A stretch of DNA of 31,578 nucleotides from contig CAJPJR010000021.1 of assembly GCA_905369775.1 (NCBI GenBank), forward strand, positions 1 through 31,578. Direction: 5' to 3'. A program made the position numbers and the translations under genes. The stretch is from Prevotellaceae bacterium UBA1746 (GTDB taxonomy: Bacteria; Bacteroidota; Bacteroidia; Bacteroidales; Bacteroidaceae). The notes beneath the pieces are model-generated. The model searched no databases and was not told the origin of the DNA. It saw only the letters and a program-made list of their open reading frames with translations. Every line of letters begins with the position of its first letter. Positions within the stretch are counted from its first letter, which is position 1. Below are positions 1-5,938 of this stretch, in pieces.

Positions 1-4
1 CTGG

Positions 5-466
5 ATGGTGTGTGCAGTCTTGATCCTCGCTTCCCTCGGCTTATACTGTTATTTATATGTACGTTCATGTAGGGGGAAAGAGAAAACATCCCAAACCTCG
101 ACATGGAACGGAACTAACGTAGGACACAGCGCCGCGCGGTTTGACGATCATACCGCGAACAACCCGGAGTCGGAGTCATCCACCTCGGAACCGGATCCAC
201 TCACCTCGGCATCTTCGCACGGTGACAACACATCTGAGCCGCAAACGGAGTCGAACAAGCGAGAAGGGAGCGGCAAAGACGGGAAACAGGCGGAGGCGCA
301 GAAAGCACCTGCCACGAAGCAGTCCACACCTTCGAAGAAGAAGGAAAACAGTGCCCCCTCCTCGCCTGCCGACGAGTCGAAAAAGCCGTCAGCTGCCGCG
401 AAGCAGTCCACAACGCCCGATAAAAAAACGGCAAGTGGGGAGGACGGCGAAAAACCTCGAAAATAA
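5..466 (+). CDS. Membrane-anchored protein with low-complexity Ser/Lys/Pro tail (probably 5'-truncated)
   Basis: I do not recognise this family. The reading frame is open to the left edge (the codon before the first ATG is TGG), so the true start may lie outside the window. Visible residues 2-20 form one hydrophobic segment (VCAVLILASLGLYCYLYV) ending in RSCRGK, which suggests a membrane anchor with a basic cytoplasmic flank. The remaining ~125 residues are rich in Ser, Thr, Lys, Glu, Pro and Ala with no predicted fold. The tail carries an internal duplication: KQST occurs at two places exactly 28 residues (84 bp) apart. It stops 10 bp before the next gene and is probably co-transcribed with it. 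It could be the C-terminal part of a larger protein. The reading frame is convincing, the function unknown. Confidence 0.6.
   Translation: MVCAVLILASLGLYCYLYVRSCRGKEKTSQTSTWNGTNVGHSAARFDDHTANNPESESSTSEPDPLTSASSHGDNTSEPQTESNKREGSGKDGKQAEAQKAPATKQSTPSKKKENSAPSSPADESKKPSAAAKQSTTPDKKTASGEDGEKPRK
315..412 (+). repeat. 84-bp direct repeat in the tail of the first gene
   Basis: The 14-mer CGAAGCAGTCCACA occurs at 315-328 and again at 399-412, exactly 84 bp apart. Both copies are in the same reading frame and encode KQST followed by a Lys-rich stretch. The sequence between them has diverged, so this is an old or degenerate duplication. Confidence 0.7.
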
Positions 467-476
467 TCTCGATGAA

Positions 477-1166
477 ATGAACGATATGGCTGCCGAACCT
501 CGTCGGCAAACCGAAAACCGCCCTGCGCCCTGCGCCGACGCGGCCCACAGCTCGTGGAGAAAGTGCGCGGTGGTGCTCCCGTGGGCCGCACTGCTCCTGT
601 TGTCGACGGCGTGCACACCGAAAAAGAAGCCCATCTATTTCGACACCACGCCCGTCGATTCTGCGGAGCCGGCTGCCGTGAGCGAAACGCCCGACAGCAC
701 CCCCACAGCCCCTGTGGGCCGTGTGGAGTTTGGCGGGACGAACGGCGAAGAAGCCGAAACGGTCGAGGTGCCTTTCCGCACGGAAGGGGGCGTGAAGATC
801 GTGAGAGTCGAAATCAACGGCGAGCCGATGAACATGATCTTCGACACCGGATGCAGCCGAACGTCGCTTTCGTTGGAACACGCCCAATTGCTCTATGCCA
901 GAGGCCTGTTGACGCAAGAGGACATCTTGGGGAAAACGCAATCGCGTGTGGCCACGGGCGAAGTGGTGGAGGACGCGCTCGTGAGGCTCCGCGAGGTGAC
1001 GCTCGCCGACGGACTGCGTTTCGAAAATGTCGTCGCCACCGTCTCCCTCCACCAGCAGGCGCCCTTGCTTTTGGGCAACGAGGTGCTCAACCGCACGGTG
1101 TCTTACACCATCGACAACCGCAAACACGTCATTCGCTTCACACCGCAAAACGATTCCATCCGCTGA
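477..1166 (+). CDS. Retropepsin-like aspartic protease lipoprotein
   Basis: 229 residues from ATG 477 (an in-frame ATG at 486 is an alternative). The N-terminus has a hydrophobic segment (residues 31-45, VVLPWAALLLLSTA) followed by Cys46 in a lipobox-like context (LLSTAC), so it is probably an outer-membrane or periplasmic lipoprotein. The C-terminal half (about 95-225) matches single-domain clan AA aspartic proteases: the catalytic motif is IFDTGCS with Asp123-Thr124-Gly125, and the second hallmark, a hydrophobic-hydrophobic-Gly motif, is LLLGNEVL at 197-204. Such enzymes work as homodimers, each chain giving one Asp. A linker rich in Pro, Thr and Glu (about 55-95) separates lipid anchor and protease. 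It lies 10 bp after the upstream membrane protein, suggesting a shared transcript. The family call is firm; substrate and partner are unknown. Confidence 0.78.
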   Translation: MNDMAAEPRRQTENRPAPCADAAHSSWRKCAVVLPWAALLLLSTACTPKKKPIYFDTTPVDSAEPAAVSETPDSTPTAPVGRVEFGGTNGEEAETVEVPFRTEGGVKIVRVEINGEPMNMIFDTGCSRTSLSLEHAQLLYARGLLTQEDILGKTQSRVATGEVVEDALVRLREVTLADGLRFENVVATVSLHQQAPLLLGNEVLNRTVSYTIDNRKHVIRFTPQNDSIR

Positions 1167-1465
1167 GCCCGACCGCGCGGTGCTGCTTTCGGCTGCCGCC
1201 GTACTGATGCTGTCGGACGGACAAGCGGTTTGCGTCGGCCGCGGCGCATGCTGACCGCACGATTGCGCAGGCACAGACGGCCGCAGGTGTTTTTTTGACC
1301 TTCTTCTCCGTTTCACTTATGCTTAATGCCACTTTCTATTTGTTCGGCGCCGAGGCCGACAAAATCTATGCCTTTCCCAAGGACAAGAGTTCGAACTATT
1401 TTGCCGGGGTGCGGCGTTGCACACAAACGCCTTCGGCATTGCTCGCGCATCGAGAGGGCGAAATC

Positions 1466-2287
1466 ATGAATTATACCTACATTCTGCGTCTCTCCGGCCA
1501 GAATGGGGCTTTCGGTGTGGGGCTGGTGCTGAACGGCGTGGCTGTTTCTGATCACCGCGCCCTCTTTTCGTTTTTCGATCGGGCGGTGAGCGCGGCACTC
1601 TTCACGCGCGGGTTGTTGACCTTGGGCGAAGGTGGCGATCTTCGGATGGATCCCGAGAGAATAGCCTTAGGTGACAGCGCCGTGCAGGAGCTGCTGAATG
1701 ATTTGTCGTCTTTCTGGGCGGCCGAGCACCCCGTTTCCACGCGTTTGTCGGCACCTAAATTGGATGTGAAGGCGGATGCCACCCGTTATTTCGAATACAA
1801 TGAAAGTCCGGAGGTGTTTTTGGGGGCAACGATGACGATCCCGTGGGTGTTTGTCACGCGTCAGCAGGCGGGCATCCCGGGCTTGAGAGCCTGGACGCAG
1901 CACGTTGCGAAGCACAAAGCGGAGATAGGAGGATGGCAAGCGCGGGTGAAGGAGAAAGAGAAGGAGATTAATAAACTGAAGAGTCAGGATAAAGGTGTAT
2001 CTACTGGCTGGTTCAATTTCTTTTTTTGTGTCTCAGTTGCCTTAATAGGTTGGTTCTGGGGTGAAAAAAATGCCTATGAGAAGAATTACCACCTCGTGGT
2101 AAAACAGAGAGATTCTCTACAAACGGAATTAGATGATGTGGGAAACCAGCGACTTTACTACTACAATCAGTTGCAAAAGCAAAAGGAAGAGTATGAGCGT
2201 CTGAGTGAAGAATATAAATATATGCGCCAGAACGCTTCTTGGTGGAGAAGTGATGATAATAATATGTTGAATAAGTACAACGAATGA
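1466..2287 (+). CDS. Hypothetical protein with one central membrane segment and flanking coiled coils
   Basis: Not recognised. I chose ATG 1466 (273 residues) because GAGGG lies just upstream and the protein then begins with a plausible beta-strand (MNYTYILRL). The frame is open further up, and ATG 1319 would add 49 residues. Residues 1-140 look globular. About 146-176 are highly charged and probably helical (KEKEKEINKLKS). Residues 182-199 are one hydrophobic segment (FNFFFCVSVALIGWFWG), and 201-255 form a second coiled-coil-like stretch rich in Gln, Glu, Lys and Tyr. This resembles a membrane-tethered scaffold or sensor rather than an enzyme. Base composition changes inside the gene: the 5' part is GC-rich like its neighbours, while from about 1960 to the stop it is clearly AT-rich. 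A strong terminator follows directly. Confidence 0.65.
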   Translation: MNYTYILRLSGQNGAFGVGLVLNGVAVSDHRALFSFFDRAVSAALFTRGLLTLGEGGDLRMDPERIALGDSAVQELLNDLSSFWAAEHPVSTRLSAPKLDVKADATRYFEYNESPEVFLGATMTIPWVFVTRQQAGIPGLRAWTQHVAKHKAEIGGWQARVKEKEKEINKLKSQDKGVSTGWFNFFFCVSVALIGWFWGEKNAYEKNYHLVVKQRDSLQTELDDVGNQRLYYYNQLQKQKEEYERLSEEYKYMRQNASWWRSDDNNMLNKYNE

Positions 2288-2325
2288 TTCTAATATATTT
2301 ATGTTTCGCGACATCCAATTAATCC

Positions 2326-2369
2326 CCTCCTTCGTTGAGCTACAATGCTCAGCGGAGGAGGTTCTTTTT
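2326..2369 (+). terminator. Rho-independent terminator after the coiled-coil gene
   Basis: A 15-bp stem (arms 2326-2340 and 2347-2361, two G-U pairs) with loop TACAAT, followed by TTCTTTTTG. It ends the transcript of the gene stopping at 2287. Confidence 0.85.
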
Positions 2370-2634
2370 GTGCTCAGTTTGGCGAAAGAGCGAAGAGATT
2401 GCCCGGTGATGCGAAGGCTTCGCCATATGTTGTCGTCGTCCGCTGTGAAAACGCGGGGCTTTTCGCGAAAGTCTCCCCGATATGGCGCTATTGCTCCCCG
2501 TTTTCTGACGGAAATGGGGAGTCGATGCGCGATGCTCTGCCGTGCGGCGGAGGGTGCGGGGCGGGTGTTGGCTTGTGCTCGTGCGGCGTGCGCAAATTTC
2601 GCGCGGGGAGGAGGGAGACTGCGGGAGAGGGATA
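2370..2634. other. Gene-free spacer between convergent units, with 21-bp periodic repeats
   Basis: The spacer lies between two terminators pointing toward each other. Open frames exist but are GC-driven and lack homology-like features. At 2452-2514 the DNA repeats with a 21-bp period: CTCCCCG occurs at 2473 and 2494, and GCTTTTC/GTTTTCT lie at matching positions in the flanking units. No promoter or RNA gene was seen. Confidence 0.5.
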
Positions 2635-2673
2635 CAAAAAATCCCCCGAACGGCGGTGGGCTGTTCGGGGGAT
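2635..2673 (-). terminator. Rho-independent terminator of the purH-mreB-mreC unit
   Basis: On the minus strand a perfect 11-bp stem ATCCCCCGAAC/GTTCGGGGGAT (2641-2651 with 2663-2673) is followed by TTTTTTG. It lies 18 bp beyond the mreC stop, so mreC is the last gene of its transcript. Confidence 0.9.
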
Positions 2674-2691
2674 GAGGGTGTTGAGCAGCGC

Positions 2692-3543
2692 TTATTTCAA
2701 ACTGTCGGCCTTGGCGCGGAGGCTGTCGATCTCGGCTTTGTAGGGTGTGAGGACGACGTTGACGTCGCGAATGTTGCCGAAATCGGTGCCGAGCACCACG
2801 TCGAGACGGTAGCTCTGGCCGTCGGACGAATTGGAGACGCGGTGAACGCGCCCAACGAAGATGCCCGGCGGGAAAACAGAGGAGTAGCCCGACGTTTCGA
2901 TGACGTTGCCGGCGCGCACCTTGGCGTAGCGCGGCACGTCGTCGACGTGGGCTTTGCGCGTACTGCCGCCGTCCCAGAGGAGATAGCCGAAGTAGTGGCT
3001 GCCACGCACGCAGCAGGAGATGCTCGACTTGCTGTTGGTGACGGGAAGCACGAGGGAGTGGCGCGGACCGACGAGATAGATGATGCCGACTACGCCGCCA
3101 CCGCCCACAACGCCCATTTCGGGACGGATGCCGTCGGCACTTCCGCGGTCGAGCACGAGGTAGCCGTCGCCGCCGGAGCGCACGTTGTTGCTCACTACGC
3201 GGGCGGGGAGCAGACGGTAACCGCCGAGTTCTTGCAGCACGCGCCGTTCGGTGTGGGTGCTGTCGTGGAGGGCTTCGGCCAGGGCGTCGCGAAGGCTGGC
3301 GTTCTCACGCTGCAAACGGAGGTTGTCGTCGGTGAGGGCGCCGTTGATGTCGCGCAGATTGAAGAAACTCTCGGTTTCGGTGTAGGCGCGATTGAGTTGG
3401 GCGGCGCCTTCACCGGCGGCGGTGAGCCATACACTCCCTTGATAGTCGTTGAAGCGGAAGAGAAGGGTGAGACTCACGATCTCGAGCACGACAAACAGGA
3501 AGATGTAGTTGTAGCGACGGAGAAAATCGAGGAGTATTTGCAT
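2692..3543 (-). CDS. mreC: Rod shape-determining protein MreC
   Basis: 283 residues from ATG 3543. MreC links cytoplasmic MreB filaments to the periplasmic cell-elongation peptidoglycan synthases. Visible features: a short cytoplasmic start (MQILLDFLRRYN), one membrane segment at about 13-30 (IFLFVVLEIVSLTLLF), a coiled-coil stretch at about 65-95 (LTDDNLRLQRENASLRDAL), then the beta-rich MreC domain with GYLVLDRGSADGI, GVVGIIYLVGPRHSLVLP and GNVIETSGYSSVFPPGIFVGRV. Length is normal. The frame stays open upstream for 110 more codons without an ATG, and that stretch is Pro/Arg/Ser-rich spacer, so I start at the ATG just before the membrane segment. mreD, mrdA and rodA, which usually follow mreC in Bacteroidales, are absent; a terminator follows instead. 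Confidence 0.93.
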   Translation of the reverse strand: MQILLDFLRRYNYIFLFVVLEIVSLTLLFRFNDYQGSVWLTAAGEGAAQLNRAYTETESFFNLRDINGALTDDNLRLQRENASLRDALAEALHDSTHTERRVLQELGGYRLLPARVVSNNVRSGGDGYLVLDRGSADGIRPEMGVVGGGGVVGIIYLVGPRHSLVLPVTNSKSSISCCVRGSHYFGYLLWDGGSTRKAHVDDVPRYAKVRAGNVIETSGYSSVFPPGIFVGRVHRVSNSSDGQSYRLDVVLGTDFGNIRDVNVVLTPYKAEIDSLRAKADSLK

Positions 3544-3875
3544 GGGGGAGGAGGTTTCTGGGACGGGGACTTTTGAGCGACGGGAGGAGTGGCTTGTGTG
3601 CCCGGGGCGGTGAGGTGGCTGTCGCGCGGTGAGATTCGACGCGGTGGGGCGTTGCGTGTAGTTGCGGGTGGAGGTTGATTTGCCGCCGGGGGCTTTTCGA
3701 TGGTTTCCCTCGTGCCGGGAAGCGAAAGCCGAAGCGCCCCGCCCGAAAGGTCGGACGGGGCGCCGGTGATGTGGGTGGGGCGTGGAGTTGGCTCCCGATG
3801 AGGCGCCGATTTCGGGGAGAAATTGCTCATTCTTGCCGAAGGTGGGGCGCTTTGTTCCGTCGTTGCGCGTCAAAT
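3544..3875. other. 332-bp mreB-mreC spacer with GC-rich hairpin
   Basis: Unusually long for an mreB-mreC junction. The minus strand contains a hairpin with 8-bp arms (3734-3741 and 3756-3763, GCGCCCCG/CGGGGCGC), a mismatch and a further 4 inner pairs. It is followed on the minus strand only by TTCGGCTTTCG, so it could weakly attenuate or process the transcript rather than fully terminate it. Pro-rich open frames cross the region (one from an ATG at 3830), but they look like GC-driven noise. Confidence 0.45.
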
Positions 3876-4913
3876 TTAGCGCATGAGGCAGGGATAGTCG
3901 TCGACGTTTTCGAGCGCTTTGCCCGTGCCCTTGGCCACGCAGAGGAGGGGATCTTCTGCCACGTGGAAGGGGATGTTGATTTTGTCCGTCAGGCGCTTGT
4001 CGAGTCCGCGAAGGAGGGCGCCGCCACCGGTGAGATAGATGCCGTTCTTGACGATATCGGCATAAAGTTCGGGGGGCGTGTTGCTCAGCGCGTTGAGCAC
4101 GGCCGTTTCAATGCGGGCAACGGAGCGTTCCAGGCAGTGTGCGATCTCTTGGTAGCACACAGAGACTTCCATCGGCAGGGCAGTGATGCGATTGGGGCCG
4201 TGTACCACGTAGTCGGCGGGGGCTTCGTTGGCGGGAAGCTCAGCAAGTGCGCTGCCGACTTGGATTTTGATGCGCTCGGCCATGCGTTCCGAGACGGAAA
4301 CGTTGTGCTGGCGGCTCATGTATTCGCGAATGTCGGCCGTAAAGTCGTCGCCTGCCATTTTAATGGAGTTGTTCGAGACGATACCTCCCATGGAAATCAC
4401 GGCGATCTCCGTGGTTCCGCCGCCGATGTCCACAACCATGTTGCCTTCGGGGGCGTTGACGTCGAGACCAATGCCGATTGCGGCGGCCATGGGCTCGTAA
4501 ATGAGATAGACATCGCGGCCGCCGGCGTGTTCTGCGCTGTCGCGCACGGCACGGAGCTCAACTTCGGTCGAACCGGAGGGGACTCCGATGACCATTCTTA
4601 TGCTGGGGGTGAAGAGATGTCGGCTGGTGCGCACCATGTTGATCAGGCCGCGCATCATTTGTTCGCAAGCGTTGAAGTCGGCAATCACGCCGTCTTGCAA
4701 AGGACGGATCACGCGGATCTTTTCGCTCGTCTTTTCATACATGAGCTTGGCGCGTTCGCCGACTGCGATGGTCTTATCTGAGCTGGGATCGAGGGCAACG
4801 ACCGAAGGTTCGTTGACGGCGATCTCACCGTCGGCGATAATGATGGTGTTGGCCGTGCCCAGGTCCATGGCCAACTCGCGTTTCATCGAGAAGAAGGAAG
4901 AAAAAATTCCCAT
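3876..4913 (-). CDS. mreB: Rod shape-determining protein MreB (actin-like)
   Basis: 345 residues, normal for the family. MreB is a bacterial actin that polymerises with ATP under the inner membrane and directs lateral wall synthesis. The N-terminal MGIFSSFFSMKRELA is an amphipathic membrane-binding start. The actin-fold nucleotide motifs are clear: phosphate-1 DLGTANT from Asp17, phosphate-2 DIGGGTTE from Asp162, and the adenosine-side motif YLTGGGALLRGL near residues 290-300. IYEPMAAAIGIGL and GVPSGSTEVELRAV are typical of MreB. It sits between purH (70 bp upstream) and mreC, the usual Bacteroidales order. No promoter was evident in the 70-bp gap, so it probably shares the purH transcript. 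Confidence 0.97.
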   Translation of the reverse strand: MGIFSSFFSMKRELAMDLGTANTIIIADGEIAVNEPSVVALDPSSDKTIAVGERAKLMYEKTSEKIRVIRPLQDGVIADFNACEQMMRGLINMVRTSRHLFTPSIRMVIGVPSGSTEVELRAVRDSAEHAGGRDVYLIYEPMAAAIGIGLDVNAPEGNMVVDIGGGTTEIAVISMGGIVSNNSIKMAGDDFTADIREYMSRQHNVSVSERMAERIKIQVGSALAELPANEAPADYVVHGPNRITALPMEVSVCYQEIAHCLERSVARIETAVLNALSNTPPELYADIVKNGIYLTGGGALLRGLDKRLTDKINIPFHVAEDPLLCVAKGTGKALENVDDYPCLMR

Positions 4914-4983
4914 TGGGCAATGCGGTGGTTAGAAGGTGGAGCTATGGGGAGAATAGCTTGTGGGAAAATATTGCCGAGTGGCG

Positions 4984-5580
4984 TCAGGCCTGTTGGAACC
5001 AGGCGTGAATGGCCGTGTCGTAGTGCGAGGAGGTGGCGAAAGCGCGGGTGGCGAAGGCGCGACGCTCCTCGAGTGTGGTTTCTGCGCCGCGGGCTTCGAC
5101 GATTTCGAGCAGCGGGGCGTAGTCTGCCTTGGAGGAAACGATCACCACGTCGTTGAAGTTCTTGGCGGCTGCGCGGATGAGCGAGATGCCGCCGATGTCG
5201 ATTTTCTCAATAATCTCCGCTGCGGAGGCGCCGGAGGCCACGGTGGCTTCGAAAGGATAGAGATCTACGATGACCAAATCGATGTTTCCGATTTCGTATT
5301 GTGCCATTTGCTGCACATCGTCGGACAAATCGCGGCGTCCGAGGATGCCGCCGAACACTTTGGGGTGGAGTGTCTTGACGCGTCCGCCCAAAATGGAGGG
5401 ATAGCCCGTGAGGTCTTCGACGCGCTCGCACGGAAGACCGAGAGAGCAGATGAAGTCGTGAGTGCCGCCCGTAGAAAGGAATTGAACGCCTTGGCGATGC
5501 AGGGCGCGGAGCAGCGGTTCGAGGCCGTCTTTGTGGTAAACCGAGACGAGGGCGGTTTGGATTTTGCGATTTGTGGCCAT
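4984..5580 (-). CDS. purH: IMP cyclohydrolase domain of PurH only (no AICAR transformylase half)
   Basis: 198 residues from ATG 5580. This is the MGS-like N-terminal domain of PurH, which closes FAICAR to IMP in the last step of purine synthesis. The motifs ALVSVYHKDGLEPL, STGGTHDFI, GGRVKTLHPKVFGGIL, DLVIVDLYPFE, EKIDIGGISLIRAAAKN and the ending AFATSSHYDTAIHAWF are typical. Full PurH is about 510 residues, but this one ends exactly at the domain boundary with a clean TGA, and only 70 bp separate it from mreB, so the AICAR formyltransferase half is not here in any frame. It is either a stand-alone cyclohydrolase with the transformylase encoded elsewhere, or a truncated gene. The well-preserved domain favours a functional split. 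Confidence 0.9.
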   Translation of the reverse strand: MATNRKIQTALVSVYHKDGLEPLLRALHRQGVQFLSTGGTHDFICSLGLPCERVEDLTGYPSILGGRVKTLHPKVFGGILGRRDLSDDVQQMAQYEIGNIDLVIVDLYPFEATVASGASAAEIIEKIDIGGISLIRAAAKNFNDVVIVSSKADYAPLLEIVEARGAETTLEERRAFATRAFATSSHYDTAIHAWFQQA

Positions 5581-5609
5581 GCGCAATGTCGGAGTTTGGT
5601 ATTTGGCCG

Positions 5610-5617
5610 CAAATATA
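5610..5617 (-). promoter_or_regulatory. Bacteroidota -7 element upstream of purH
   Basis: The minus strand reads TATATTTG, matching TAnnTTTG, about 30 bp before the purH ATG. No clear TTTG -33 box was found at the expected distance. Confidence 0.5.
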
Positions 5618-5938
5618 CGGAAAACTTTTGGATTGACACGGCGGCCGCCCGATAAGATTGTGACGAAAAGCGCCGAAACCGCTGTGCTTCCGGCTGCGCG
5701 CGGGCGGTGTGGTGCCGAAAGGCCGGGGCTTGGGCAGGATATGGGGGCGAAAAGCGAAGCCCGACCCCTGCTTGTGCGAGCAGCGGCCGGACTTACGCAT
5801 TCTATACCGGACCTACACATTATATATAGGGCGTCTGCACAATGTGCCGGGCGTCTACATTACGGAATTAGGCGCCTACACACATTATATATAAGGCATC
5901 GGGCAGCAAGATGGGCTGCCGCACAGCCGTCCTCGGGA
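5618..5938. other. Spacer between the S8 peptidase and purH
   Basis: No gene seen. The left half is GC-rich without recognisable features. The right part (5789-5895) holds an AT-containing degenerate tandem repeat, listed separately. No convincing terminator for the S8 peptidase gene was found. Confidence 0.5.
5789..5895. repeat. Degenerate tandem repeat, five units of 20-24 bp
   Basis: Five successive units share the pattern G-S-R-Y-CTACAC-ATTATATA: they begin at 5789 (GGACTTACGCATTCTATA), 5809 (GGACCTACACATTATATATA), 5831 (GCGTCTGCACAATGTG), 5851 (GCGTCTACATTACGGAATTA) and 5872 (GCGCCTACACACATTATATA). Units 2 and 5 are the closest pair. It lies just beyond the stop of the S8 peptidase gene. 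It is too diverged and has no unique spacers, so it is not a CRISPR array. Confidence 0.65.

Noticed and set aside
3474..3830. Pro-rich 118-codon minus-strand frame between mreB and mreC
   Set aside because: Overlaps the mreC start in another frame, lacks any domain, and is likely a product of GC bias. It is not excluded as a tiny protein, but unsupported.
3544..3873. 110-codon in-frame upstream extension of MreC
   Set aside because: No ATG in the extension (only an alternative start codon), Pro/Arg/Ser-rich content, and MreC normally begins just before its membrane segment.
5633..5638. TTGACA as a sigma-70 -35 box
   Set aside because: Bacteroidota use a different consensus, no -10 partner fits well, and no plus-strand gene follows.
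5789..5895. CRISPR array
   Set aside because: Units are directly adjacent, degenerate and without unique spacers; no cas genes in the window.
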